Source: Stentor roeselii (taxonomy: Eukaryota > Ciliophora > Heterotrichea > Heterotrichida > Stentoridae). Taken from it: a DNA stretch of 64,000 bases. The notes beneath the pieces were generated by a model. It was given only the letters and a program-made list of their open reading frames with translations. It ran no database searches and had not been told where the DNA came from. Of the stretch, positions 27,927 to 38,052 are shown one piece after another (positions within the stretch are counted from its first letter, which is position 1; the number at the start of each line of letters is the position of its first letter). The DNA lies in the NCBI GenBank assembly GCA_006503475.1, contig RSEH01000004.1:205920-269919 (forward strand). Reading direction: 5' to 3'. Position numbers and translations under genes: made by a program.

Positions 27927-30900
27927 TTAAGAGCTTTCCAGTTCTGAGTCGTCGGACACTTGGTTTTCAAGAACGCTGTTCGTCATGCTGGTATTTGCTT
28001 TGTTTTTATTAAATTTCATCTTTGGCTTGACCAGTTCTTCTTTTTTTGAGAAGCTGCTGAAACTGAAATCTTTATTTCTTGATTTTTCTTCAATGGAGTT
28101 TGAGTTGTTGTTGAAAATTTCACTTTTATTTGATAAGGAATGTTTGATTTTTTTTTCTATTGGTTTTATGTTCTGGTTTTTTTCAACTGATTTCGAGAAG
28201 GACATGTCTTTTAAGTGATCTTTTAAGAAGTAAGTGTTTATTTTCTCATTTGAAAAAGTGTCGATTTCTTTGTCGAACTTGAACTTGTATGAAGAGGATT
28301 CTTGAAAGTTTTCAGTTGGAAGGTGATAGCGGGATGATTTGTTTCTTGATATTTTATTAAACCTGCTTTTTAACATATTTTCTCTCATTTGTTGCTTTGC
28401 GATTTTTCCTGAAAACTTCTTAATTTTATTCTCCCTGTACCTTTCTTTAACATCCTCTGTAATTTCAACATCTTTTCCTCCTTTCTTTAGTTTTTTTAGT
28501 ACTTTTTCAGCTTTTTCTTGCCAGATGTCAGAAAATCGTTGATTTTCATCATAATTTTTTTTCGAGTTGATGTAATTTTCAATGAATTGTTGATTTTCCA
28601 GGATTTTTATTTCAAGGTACTTTTCAATCCAATCATTAGGATACTTGTCAACCATGACTTGACTGGAGTCTCCAAAAAGTTCATCAATCATGAGTTTTGT
28701 TGTTTCACTGACATGAATTTTTCCAGATAATCCTGAACTTTCCAGTTTATTCGCAAGTAAAACATCAGTTCCCCAGATATCATATCGAACAACTCCACTT
28801 CCAATGATTCCTCCAGTGATATCTCCAGTATGAATTCCAATTCGCATATTAAGTTCACTTCCATGTATTTGATTCTGTTTATGAATAATTTTTATCATGC
28901 TTTTGCCCATTTCAATCACATTCATGCACTCCATCCAAGGGTCCCGTTCTTGTTTCCCTGCATAGCCGAGGACGACATAGCAGTCTCCAATAGTGCAGAC
29001 TTTGTAAATATCATGAAAAATACATTTTTTATCAAATCTCTTGAAAAGTCGAAAAAGCATTTTAATGATTTCTTCTGATTTTCGATTTGCACTCCAATTA
29101 GTAAAGCCAACAATATCAGCGAATAAAATAGTCACGTCGTTTATTCTTTCAGTGTAAGCCAAGTTGTTCTGTAAGCGACTTAAAGCTGTCGGTGGCATCA
29201 TTTGTGACAAAAGCTTTTTCGTTTTCTTGATTTCAGCATTTGCTCTTTTTTTCAAGAAAATGTTGACAAGGTAGATTTTTTCTCTGATGATGATGGCGAC
29301 GCAGTTGATGACGACGAAACAAGCAGTGATTGCGATGTTGGAGATATGGTATCCTTTTTCATCACTGGTGAAAATCAAGTAGGTCCAAGGAATGAAGAAG
29401 AAGGAGTTAAGGAAAAAAACGTATTGAAACTGAAGACCTGAAGTGTGGCTTAAAATAATTGAGCAGAACATGAACTCGATGCCGATGTAGTTCGCGATAA
29501 TCAAAATCATGTCATCATTGGTCCCTTCCTGCATGAATGGCACGAAGTTGATTAACATCGATGCCAAACTGATCACTGCGATCAACACAGGATAACATCG
29601 TGTTGGAAGCAGTCTATCGAAAAAGTATAAAATCATTGAAAAACTGACAATCACTACAAATTTGACTCCTAAGTAATACTCGAAGTTATTCGTTTCTTTT
29701 CCTTCATTTACCTTCAAATAGACTCCGATGTTCACCGTTATCAAGCAGTAGGTGACAATAGCGATCAAAAGAGTTCCTTTTATTATTTTCTTCGACGGCT
29801 TTAAAGTCCTTATAGGCATCTGAGTTTTTTCATTACTTTCCTTGCAAGTGATGAAAGTAATCGGGTTAATCCGTTTGCTGCTAATTCGATTCAAGATCTC
29901 TTCAAGTTGATGCTTCACAGAAGAGACTTTCGCAGGTTTCTGCGGAGTTTTCAACTCTCGAATAAGCGGCAGTTCAAAAGACTGCGACCTGGACATGGCA
30001 GACTCGTAGTTCTTATAAGTAACGATATAAGCCGGCAGCTTTCCTTTTCCCTTGGCCTCGATTTCCCTATACTCAAAGTTATACTCTGAAAACTCACTAA
30101 GTTTCGCATAAGTAACACCAGAGATCTGAACACGATTCAACTTATCAAGCGTGCTGCACATTCTCGAAGCGGTATTAACAGTATCGCCCACAAGTGAAAA
30201 CTGTGGCTTGTGGTACCCGACTACTCCAGCGACGACTCTTCCAGTATGAATCCCGATTTTCACTCGGAGTTTTTTATCATTGGGAAGACGGGTGTTTTTC
30301 ACTTCTCTTATTATTGCAAGGGCAAGTTCCACCACCCTTCGAGCAGGGGGGACTGCTGATAAATAATGAGAAATTTCCTGTTCACTTTCTTTGATCCCTG
30401 AACAAGCCATGTAGGTCTTTCCGACTGTTTCTATTTTCGTTACTCCGATGTTTTCGCAGAGACCATCGAAGATCTGAAAAAGTTTGTCTAAACATTCGCA
30501 GACGTCTTTTGGTTTGATTTCCTGACAAATCTCGTCGAATTTGTAGATGTCGCAAAACATTATCGTCACGTCTTCCTCTGCCTCTGCGATGAACCTGGCA
30601 CCGTCATTCACACGATGCTTGACGAACTGGGGGAGGAGAAGTGAAAGGATGCTTTGAGTTCTTTCGACTACTGTGAAGGTTTTATTTAGAAGTTTGAATT
30701 CTTTGCGTTTGGAGAGCTCGATAAAGTACCCGACGATCGCAGCGATCATGGTGATCGCGACGAAGACGATCAGGAGACTGGCTGAAATAGGACTGTTGTA
30801 TTTTTTGTAGTTTTCATCGTGGCTCTGGCCAGAATTTACAATGATCACTGAGATGATTGTTAGTAGAATGTTAAAAAGATTCACAAAATTCATCATGAAC

Positions 30901-33900
30901 CACCCGACATTGAGGAGAATGTAAGCAAGTAAAGGTACTAAAGAAGAGGCTAAAATGCTGTAATATTTGAAACTCACTTCAATTGCAAATTTCACGACTA
31001 TGCTTATAGTAAAACCTGCGAGGATGTATAAAGTAAAGTGCCTTTTAAAGTGACTGGTGTAGACCAGCAGTACAAAGATGCTGAAGACACTTGCTAGAAT
31101 ATAACTCGTCTTTGTATAGTCCCCATTCGAATTAGACATCAACTTTTGAATGAAACTCCAAGCAATCAGCAGGAACCACATCAAAGTAACTGTGATTCTA
31201 ATCAAAATGATCTGATCCTCAATGAAACTTTCCTTGAACTCCTTTTCCACGAAGCGCAATTTAAAGACTTTCGAGTACTTTTTCATTGCGAACTTGTGAC
31301 GGTTACTCGAAGTGCTCCAACTCAGGGAGTCTCTGTAAATTGAACTCAAAGACTTGGAGTACTCTTTGATCCGGTCATAAAAAAGCCCATCTTCATGAAT
31401 CGATTTAATTTTTTGGATAATTCCTGGATTGAACAGTTCTCGAAACTTCACCACGACGTAAGTGAAAGCAACACAAATAGTCGAACTGCAGAAAATGTTA
31501 AAAAAAGGAAGGGAAGAATTGCCGATTTTCTTCTGTACTCCAAGTAAGGAAATTTCTGAGACGTCGTCGTAGGCACTTGCGTAAAACACGTAACCGATGA
31601 GCAAACTGACACATGCCCCGTGACTGAGGAAATAAGCTACACTGTATGTTGAGGTTTCTAAAATAGTTTGTAGGAGAATAGTGAATACCATTGACAGGAA
31701 AATCACTGTTCCGAACATTTCCAAGTCATCTGTTTTCCCGTCCTCGTTGATGATTTCTTGGTGGAAGTAAAAGAACACAAATAGAAAAATAGCTGCTTGG
31801 ACCGCTGCGAAACTCATATATTTCAGGAATTTTACTAAATTGAAATGCATTCCGATTATCCCAATCATGTAGACCTGGAGATTTTCCTCAATTTCTCTGC
31901 CTGTCAAGTCCTTATCATAGATCCCAATGTGCAGCATGCAAGAAGTAGTGAAAAAAATATTGAAGCCCACCAGCAAAGACGAGTTAAACAAGCTAGTGCC
32001 TGAGTACTCACATTCAAAGAAAAACCCGAGAAGCAGCAAGATCAAGAAGAAGTTTTTATAAAAGTAAAGCAAAATCATTCTGCAAATCCGGAAATAAAAC
32101 CAATGACCGTGCTTTAAAACCAGTTTTTCAAGTTGAGAAAAATGACTGATAATCACGTCAGAGTTGTGCTGCAGAAGTGAGTTGTTTTCCAAGTTCGTAA
32201 AAAGAGAGACTCCAATGTCAGACTCTCTGAGAAGTGAGATGTTCCCTTCTCCTCTTCCAACAGACATGACTATCGGTTTGAATTTCAAGTTTTTCTTCAG
32301 AAGTTTCACGACTTTTCCTTTATCGATGGGTGTTAGAGCTGAAAAACAGACAGATTTCGCACAAACTAACAATAAAAGAAGTAATTTCCGGCAGTTGTCG
32401 TTGTTTAAAGCTGTGATTAGCGAGTCTCCATCTATAGAAACCACGTATTTTAAGTGTCGAACGTCGAACTCTCGATCTAAGTTGATTTCGTCGAGTTGCA
32501 CATCAGCGATCTTGGAAAATAAGGCCTGGTTGTTGAGTTTTTTCGTGTTTTCTTCACTTAACTCAGCTCCTACGTCTAGTCTGAAACTTGAAAAGTCGAG
32601 AATGCTGCTCATTGTACGTTTTTTCTTTCTTTCCTTGAAAATGTATTCAGATATTGATTCTTTCAGGATCTTCTGGCATTGATAGTCGTCTTTAATGCTG
32701 CGGATGTGAATGATTTCGCTGTTTTCTGGAATCATTTCGCTTTTTTTAAATGCAAGGACAGTGTTGCTGTAGGTATCACCTGAGACCATCCAAATCTTAA
32801 TCCCTGCTTTTCTTATCGAATTCACCGTGTCTATAGTTTCAGGGCGGATTTTCTCTTCAATGCAAGAAACTCCTAGAAAAGTGAAGTCATCTTCAAGTTT
32901 TTTAAACATTTTTTCAATATTTTCTTCACTGTTAAGTAAAATTTGGTTGATTTTTTTCAGTTTTTTCCTGGTCTTTTCAATAACATCTCTTGAGAGTTTC
33001 TTATAAGCAAGGATCATGGTTCTATATCCTTTATTATTCATATCAAAAATTTGGTTGTTAATATTGATTTTTAACTGGCGAGAACATTTGAGACTATCAA
33101 TTAACTTCGACCTTTCTCCTTTAATATAGAAATACCCGCTTTTTTCTTCATGGTTGATAACAATCGCTCGGGACTTCTTCACTTCAGAGTCAAAAGGCTT
33201 GACAATGATGCAATCGAAGTTTTTTTCTTTTCCGTTGATGTTCATCGTGATGTGGCTCGAATTCGAATCAAGCAAGTCAAAGCCGATGTACCTTGCGACT
33301 TCAACAAGGGCCTGTTCATCATAAGAGCCGATGAACTGGTTCTGGTCCTTGATCAGCGAGTTCGAGAGACACATGCACCTGATGAAGTGTTTTGCTTTTT
33401 TGTATTTGGAGCTGTCGAAAATTGCTTCTTTGAACATGTCAAGCTTGTGAGGGTCTTCAATCATGAAGGATTCTGGGATAAGCAAGTTGTTATTCTCATA
33501 AGAAATCGAATTTCTCAGCTTTTCGCTGAGATGCTTATCATGAACCACCAGGTTCACCACTGACAAGCTTTTTTCAGTGATCGTTCCTGTCTTGTCTGCC
33601 AAGATGTACTCGACCTGCCCCAGGTCTTCATTGATCTTGTCATTGAGAATCATGGTTCCTGGAACCAGTCGCTTTAAGTTGTGACTTTGAATCCATCTTG
33701 CCAGGTCGATTGACACGAAGAGTGAAATTGGGATGATGTAAGAGTAAAGAAGGGAAAAAGTGATTATTGGGCGGATTGGGTTCGGTTGAGAACTGAACTC
33801 GAAGTATTCTTGATTGAATTTATCGCTGCTTCGAATGTTTTTATTCACATAAACTTCATAGTAAGGGATCAGGGAAATCCCGATTACTAAACTGAAGGCG

Positions 33901-34760
33901 ATAAGTATCTGAATGATAAAAACATTTATTCGCTTTTCTATTTGACTTGACTTTTTCCTAGTTTCAGTCCCATTCAACTGTATTTTCGACTCATTGCCAC
34001 AGTAAACAGCGAGTCCTACACTTTTATCAACACATTTCAAGCAACTTCCTCTAAAGGCCAAGTTACTGATATTGACCTCCACACTTCCTGGAATTCCTGA
34101 AATGACGATTTTTCCATCAAAGTTGTTATAGTCAGAGCTGGGTTCAGTGATATAAAAAGTGCCTTTAAACTTCAGGTTAACAGTGATAGTTCCAGAGTTT
34201 TCATTGACAATTTTCGTGTTTTTTTCAATAACTTTCACTTCTTTTAAAGAAGAAGATCCTGAAAGAGAGCTCATGTCAATAAAGGCGTTTTTCTTGTTAC
34301 CCTCGAAGTAAAGAATGACAAGGTCCGCGGGGACAATCTGGTCTTTGTCGACCATGACAAGGTCTCCAACGATGATATCATCACATCTTTTTTCTTTAAA
34401 TTCTTCACCGTTCCAGACTTGGTACTTCGAAGAGTTAATCTTCTGGTCCTGCTTTTTTAGCTTGAAGTCAGCGTAGCTCGACTTGATAATAGCAACAAGC
34501 AGCATAAATATCAGAGGAGCCACTGTTGTGTATCGCCCAACTGGCGAGTCATCGTCTATCGCGATTTGGAAGATCGACGTTATCAAAAACCAGATGTTTG
34601 ACACTCGGAAAAACTGCTCAAATAGAATGTGAGGCACTATCACCGGCCAGTAGTATTTTGATAAGTGCAGAATGTTACGGCTGAAGTGGCTTGAACTTGC
34701 TGATTCGTCTCCTTTCACGTTTATTTCACGATGAAAACGCTCTGTTCTTGGAGAGTTCAT
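27927..34760 (-). CDS. P4-ATPase-like / guanylyl cyclase fusion
   Basis: 2277 aa, no intron. The N-terminal half (1 to about 1300) is a P4-ATPase: HLSKYYWPVIVPHILFEQF start, about ten membrane helices, DKTGT with Asp389. The C-terminal half has two six-helix membrane blocks, each followed by a class III cyclase domain: C1 around 1395-1580 and C2 around 1873-2050. C1 has Asp1404 and Glu1444 (KIETVG, guanine-type) but Lys1448 in place of the second metal Asp, and NTASRM. C2 has both metal aspartates, Asp1882 and Asp1926. This is the topology described for guanylyl cyclases of Paramecium, Tetrahymena and Plasmodium. The product is expected to make cGMP at a membrane. Phosphatase and hinge motifs of the pump are degraded (SGSS for DGET at 167-170, GRGEGNI for GDGANDV at 835-841). 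Confidence 0.93.
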   Translation of the reverse strand: MNSPRTERFHREINVKGDESASSSHFSRNILHLSKYYWPVIVPHILFEQFFRVSNIWFLITSIFQIAIDDDSPVGRYTTVAPLIFMLLVAIIKSSYADFKLKKQDQKINSSKYQVWNGEEFKEKRCDDIIVGDLVMVDKDQIVPADLVILYFEGNKKNAFIDMSSLSGSSSLKEVKVIEKNTKIVNENSGTITVNLKFKGTFYITEPSSDYNNFDGKIVISGIPGSVEVNISNLAFRGSCLKCVDKSVGLAVYCGNESKIQLNGTETRKKSSQIEKRINVFIIQILIAFSLVIGISLIPYYEVYVNKNIRSSDKFNQEYFEFSSQPNPIRPIITFSLLYSYIIPISLFVSIDLARWIQSHNLKRLVPGTMILNDKINEDLGQVEYILADKTGTITEKSLSVVNLVVHDKHLSEKLRNSISYENNNLLIPESFMIEDPHKLDMFKEAIFDSSKYKKAKHFIRCMCLSNSLIKDQNQFIGSYDEQALVEVARYIGFDLLDSNSSHITMNINGKEKNFDCIIVKPFDSEVKKSRAIVINHEEKSGYFYIKGERSKLIDSLKCSRQLKININNQIFDMNNKGYRTMILAYKKLSRDVIEKTRKKLKKINQILLNSEENIEKMFKKLEDDFTFLGVSCIEEKIRPETIDTVNSIRKAGIKIWMVSGDTYSNTVLAFKKSEMIPENSEIIHIRSIKDDYQCQKILKESISEYIFKERKKKRTMSSILDFSSFRLDVGAELSEENTKKLNNQALFSKIADVQLDEINLDREFDVRHLKYVVSIDGDSLITALNNDNCRKLLLLLLVCAKSVCFSALTPIDKGKVVKLLKKNLKFKPIVMSVGRGEGNISLLRESDIGVSLFTNLENNSLLQHNSDVIISHFSQLEKLVLKHGHWFYFRICRMILLYFYKNFFLILLLLGFFFECEYSGTSLFNSSLLVGFNIFFTTSCMLHIGIYDKDLTGREIEENLQVYMIGIIGMHFNLVKFLKYMSFAAVQAAIFLFVFFYFHQEIINEDGKTDDLEMFGTVIFLSMVFTILLQTILETSTYSVAYFLSHGACVSLLIGYVFYASAYDDVSEISLLGVQKKIGNSSLPFFNIFCSSTICVAFTYVVVKFRELFNPGIIQKIKSIHEDGLFYDRIKEYSKSLSSIYRDSLSWSTSSNRHKFAMKKYSKVFKLRFVEKEFKESFIEDQIILIRITVTLMWFLLIAWSFIQKLMSNSNGDYTKTSYILASVFSIFVLLVYTSHFKRHFTLYILAGFTISIVVKFAIEVSFKYYSILASSLVPLLAYILLNVGWFMMNFVNLFNILLTIISVIIVNSGQSHDENYKKYNSPISASLLIVFVAITMIAAIVGYFIELSKRKEFKLLNKTFTVVERTQSILSLLLPQFVKHRVNDGARFIAEAEEDVTIMFCDIYKFDEICQEIKPKDVCECLDKLFQIFDGLCENIGVTKIETVGKTYMACSGIKESEQEISHYLSAVPPARRVVELALAIIREVKNTRLPNDKKLRVKIGIHTGRVVAGVVGYHKPQFSLVGDTVNTASRMCSTLDKLNRVQISGVTYAKLSEFSEYNFEYREIEAKGKGKLPAYIVTYKNYESAMSRSQSFELPLIRELKTPQKPAKVSSVKHQLEEILNRISSKRINPITFITCKESNEKTQMPIRTLKPSKKIIKGTLLIAIVTYCLITVNIGVYLKVNEGKETNNFEYYLGVKFVVIVSFSMILYFFDRLLPTRCYPVLIAVISLASMLINFVPFMQEGTNDDMILIIANYIGIEFMFCSIILSHTSGLQFQYVFFLNSFFFIPWTYLIFTSDEKGYHISNIAITACFVVINCVAIIIREKIYLVNIFLKKRANAEIKKTKKLLSQMMPPTALSRLQNNLAYTERINDVTILFADIVGFTNWSANRKSEEIIKMLFRLFKRFDKKCIFHDIYKVCTIGDCYVVLGYAGKQERDPWMECMNVIEMGKSMIKIIHKQNQIHGSELNMRIGIHTGDITGGIIGSGVVRYDIWGTDVLLANKLESSGLSGKIHVSETTKLMIDELFGDSSQVMVDKYPNDWIEKYLEIKILENQQFIENYINSKKNYDENQRFSDIWQEKAEKVLKKLKKGGKDVEITEDVKERYRENKIKKFSGKIAKQQMRENMLKSRFNKISRNKSSRYHLPTENFQESSSYKFKFDKEIDTFSNEKINTYFLKDHLKDMSFSKSVEKNQNIKPIEKKIKHSLSNKSEIFNNNSNSIEEKSRNKDFSFSSFSKKEELVKPKMKFNKNKANTSMTNSVLENQVSDDSELESS

Positions 34761-35112
34761 TTTTATTAGGGATAAAATGTGGGAAAAATTGAAAAGATTT
34801 TATAGGTTTTGAAGAATTTGAAATTATGATGGATCGGATGGGGTTTAGGGAGTGGGATTGATTAGTTTGGATTGAAGGAGCATGGTTGTTCTAATAAAAA
34901 ATAAGAGTCATATAAACTTACAAATAATTAAGAAATCATAATACAATAATAGAATCTTCATAGAAACTAAAAATCATGATCATTTTTCTTATCAATTTAT
35001 TTACACTTACCTTTTTTATTTACTTAAAGTTAATAAGATTAAAGCTCCTGGCTCTTTTCTTAAACATTTTACTCTAATCATTCTAATTTCAGTTATTCCA
35101 AGTCTTATAAAA
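34761..35112. other. Divergent intergenic region with composition switch
   Basis: Between the cyclase gene (minus) and the docking-protein gene (plus). The left 120 bases are G-rich and C-poor on the plus strand; the right 75 bases are C-rich and G-poor. No gene seen. Confidence 0.5.
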
Positions 35113-35325
35113 ATGAACCCTCAGTCAAAAGAGCATCTGAACCGTTTCTTGAACCCTCTTCTGCGCGAGCTAGTAAAAGACCTTCTTGAAATCCAGCCTG
35201 AGGACCCTCTACCCTTCATGATAAGGTGGCTTGAAAATAAATGCGGGATTGAGAATCAGAAGTCTGAAAAAGAAGAGCTTTTCGAATTACGTCAGCAGCT
35301 GGCAAGACTAAAAAGTGACTCTTAG
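35113..35325 (+). CDS. Small DPY30/RIIa-type docking-domain protein
   Basis: 70 aa. Residues 9-47 (LNRFLNPLLRELVKDLLEIQ, then PEDPLPFMIRWLENK) match the two-helix dimerisation/docking fold of the DPY30 and PKA-RIIa families, including the PxDPxxFxxxWL pattern between helices. A short coiled coil follows (KEELFELRQQLARLK). Proteins of this kind dimerise and bind amphipathic anchors in radial spokes, sperm-tail/ciliary complexes or histone methyltransferase complexes; a ciliary role is plausible here. The frame ends in TAG. The 5' flank is C-rich as for other plus-strand genes. Confidence 0.7.
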   Translation: MNPQSKEHLNRFLNPLLRELVKDLLEIQPEDPLPFMIRWLENKCGIENQKSEKEELFELRQQLARLKSDS

Positions 35326-35802
35326 ACAAATTAACTAAATAATTATAGTCTATCAGATTGAAACTAATAATTTAGGGACTTTTTTTGTTTTCTAGCACTG
35401 AAAGTCTTTAATTTGCTTGATATTTTCACAAAAAACCCTTGATCACATTTCCAGTAGGTGTTAATTTAATTACCAGGTAAGGGTTTAAAGTGGTTTTATT
35501 GTTCTCTAGAACTAAATGCTTGTAGATCTTGTTTTAAAGATTTAAAGCTTTTATGGGATTAGTTGGTAGTTAACTATTTGATAGATGATCCATTTTCATT
35601 GATAGACTTTGATAAAGAGACTTAGTAATGATACCAGCACTCGGTAATTATTAAAAGATTTTTCACTTACTTATTCTCGAAAATCCTATGTAAATATGAA
35701 ATATCTGATGGTCAACTGTTAAAGTATATCTAAGTTGATTAATGATATTGGATTGTTATAGTTCTAGCTTATCTCTATATACTTAATTCATTATATTAAA
35801 GT
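35326..35802. other. Intergenic region
   Basis: AT-rich spacer of 477 bases; no coding potential, RNA gene or repeat recognised. From about here to the right end the DNA becomes gene-poor. Confidence 0.4.
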
Positions 35803-36363
35803 ATGGAAAGTCTTACCCAGCTTGTTAAAGGTCAGGAATATGAATTGATGAAACATCTACTTGGAGCCAAAGAAGTTCTGTTTAGTGGTGTAGGGAATGA
35901 TGAAATACTCAAAAAAGCCTCTGAAATGATGATAAAGGTTAATCAAAAGTATGAAAATTTAAAGAAGATTGCTGAAAAATCTACTGACTTTCAGAGAAAG
36001 ATTGTAGAGAAAAAAGCTGAGGCTTATAAAGTGAAGGCTGATGAAATTAAATTAGAAATTGAAAGAATCAGGAAAAGGGAATCAGATATAAATAGTAGCA
36101 ATGCTCGTGATGCTATTGAAAATACTCTTGTTTCTTCTGTGAATACTCAAGAAATTGGAATTAACACCTTGGGGAAGCTGAAAAATCAGAGAGAATCTAT
36201 TCAGAAGTTTGCGGCATGGTCTATTAAAAAGGAGGTAAATGATTCAAACTCCGCACTTATAGATCTCTATTTGAAAAAGTCTAAAATAAAAGTATCAATG
36301 GTACTTATCATCATTTTGCAGATATTTATTTTTTTACTAGTTCTAAAGTTAAAGCTAAGCTAA
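35803..36363 (+). CDS. Qb-SNARE, Vti1/membrin-like
   Basis: 186-aa tail-anchored protein. The N-terminal 100 residues are helical. Residues about 105-165 read as a SNARE motif: ENTLVSSVNTQEIGINTLGK then LKNQRESIQK, very similar to the Vti1/GOSR Qb pattern (IGxxxLxxLxxQRExIQ). It ends in a basic KKSKIKVS followed by a C-terminal hydrophobic anchor (MVLIIILQIFIFLLVLKLKL). Qb-SNAREs act in Golgi-endosome fusion. The exact subfamily cannot be assigned by eye. Its TAA stop overlaps a small minus-strand open frame (36360-36461) that I do not consider a gene. Confidence 0.7.
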   Translation: MESLTQLVKGQEYELMKHLLGAKEVLFSGVGNDEILKKASEMMIKVNQKYENLKKIAEKSTDFQRKIVEKKAEAYKVKADEIKLEIERIRKRESDINSSNARDAIENTLVSSVNTQEIGINTLGKLKNQRESIQKFAAWSIKKEVNDSNSALIDLYLKKSKIKVSMVLIIILQIFIFLLVLKLKLS

Positions 36364-36966
36364 ATGTCGAAATGTTTTATCTCGCTTGGAGCAGCACCTC
36401 GACGTCTAAAGTAAACTCCAAAGTGGATTTTGTCCAGCTCTTGAATTTGAGTTACTGTCATAATACAGTGCTATTTCATTATAGTTTTACAACCCTCGGT
36501 ATAAGCCTTAAAGCCATAATTTTTAGTTTAATAGAGGGTTTAGTTAGGTATATATTTGTTTAAATAAAATCGAGATTCATAATGTGCAGATGCGAACTAA
36601 ACATAAGATGATAGCTGCTGAGTTCCTTATTATGCATTAAAGATCAAATCTTCAACCCAAAAGTAGTATCATAAAAAATCACAAGATTAAAATCTAGAGC
36701 CTGGAACCTGGAAACGATTATCATATGTAAATAAATCAAAATTAAAAAAGAAATAGGTGTTTAATAATATAAATTAATAGATTGCAGACGTAACAAAGAA
36801 CAATATAAACTTAAACATTTTGAACCCAGTTTTTCTTAACTATTTGAAACCACTCAAGCTATCAAATAATAGCCTGTTGACCATTATAATCTTTATTTTA
36901 GTTAAGATAGAATAGGCTAATTATTCTCATATGTGAAACATCATATTTTTTTTTTAATCTAAACAA
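36364..36966. other. Intergenic region, AT-rich
   Basis: No supported gene. A 33-codon minus-strand frame with plausible composition (36360-36461, ending EIKHFDI) may be a gene fragment but has no recognisable domain. Confidence 0.35.
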
Positions 36967-38052
36967 TTAAGTTAAAAACTCGCTTACTGGATAGCAAAGG
37001 TTGTAAAATATCTTAAACCCATAACTGACTTCAATTGTAAGCGCAAGTCTATAGTACTGTTTATAGGTATTAATCAAATAAGCCTCTGAAATCTCCCGAT
37101 TTTTATCAAGAACCTTGATACTTCTTATTAATAGTGATAAAAGATCAGCAAGATAATAATTTCGATGCAACCTTAACCCTTTCTTCTTATTTTTGAACTC
37201 TTTAACCATATCATATAACCTCTGAAATTTTTCTTTAAGATTCGGGTTTACAGAGTTATGAATCAAACAAGAAATTCCCTTATGCAAAAAAGAGGCAGGC
37301 CCTCCATGCATCAGTCCGATAAACTTCAATTCCCCATTTGAATCAACAAGTACAGGGGAACCTGAGAAGCCATTACTTGAGATACAAGATATCGCAATCA
37401 TCTGCCCGATTTTCAAAATTTTCCCTGAAGAAATGACCAGTTCTTGTCCATTCAGAATTGATTTCTGCACGAATTTAATTTCATTTGATTCACTTCCTGG
37501 GGCTGAATATTCTAAATTATCTGTCGTGATCTCAAAAGGATAGCCGACTACGAAAACTTCAATTCCTTCTGATAAGCAAATTTCTTTATTAATGCTCAAA
37601 GGAACTATTCGAGTAGAAGTCACTGTCGTTTTACGCCAGATTTCACAAAGGATCCAATCATCTGGATAGGAAATTCTTTCTTTTTTCACTGGATCAATCA
37701 AAAATTTTGTTTCATCTTCCCAGTCAAATGTGCGAGTCTTAGGTCTTGCTTCGAAAGTTTCACTTCCTAGAATAAAATCTATTATTTCATCGGTATAAAC
37801 AAAATTCTTATAAAAAATATGAGCCGCTGTCAATATAATCCCAGATTTTAGAGAACTCTCATCATTTTCGATTTCCAGTACAAATCCAGTTCCTGATTTC
37901 ATTCCTCTTCTAGAAAAATAACCAATTGAATACCCGTTAAATCGAAGTTCCTGGTTAAATGGCTGTGCTTCTATCCAAATACCTTGATCGTTTTTGAAAA
38001 TCACCTCAGTCATTATAAAAGGGGATTCAAAGTCAAGGGGTATATCAGTCAT
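36967..38052 (-). CDS. Trypsin-like serine protease, no signal peptide
   Basis: 361 aa with a chymotrypsin-fold (S1-like) domain: His78 in LTAAHIF, Asp131/132 in PDDWILCEI, and Ser230 in GFSGSPV, with a typical glycine-rich C-terminal strand (IGLMHGG). The residue before the Ser motif is Phe rather than Asp. There is no signal peptide or membrane helix, so it is probably cytosolic or nuclear, like the trypsin-like proteases related to HtrA/S64 that occur widely in ciliates. The last 90 residues are helical and unrecognised. Codon use is AT-rich, like other genes in this arm. Confidence 0.8.
   Translation of the reverse strand: MTDIPLDFESPFIMTEVIFKNDQGIWIEAQPFNQELRFNGYSIGYFSRRGMKSGTGFVLEIENDESSLKSGIILTAAHIFYKNFVYTDEIIDFILGSETFEARPKTRTFDWEDETKFLIDPVKKERISYPDDWILCEIWRKTTVTSTRIVPLSINKEICLSEGIEVFVVGYPFEITTDNLEYSAPGSESNEIKFVQKSILNGQELVISSGKILKIGQMIAISCISSNGFSGSPVLVDSNGELKFIGLMHGGPASFLHKGISCLIHNSVNPNLKEKFQRLYDMVKEFKNKKKGLRLHRNYYLADLLSLLIRSIKVLDKNREISEAYLINTYKQYYRLALTIEVSYGFKIFYNLCYPVSEFLT

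Noticed and set aside
36360-36461. 33-codon minus-strand frame ending EIKHFDI
   Set aside because: Composition is plausible, but it overlaps the SNARE stop, has no family and no supporting intron.
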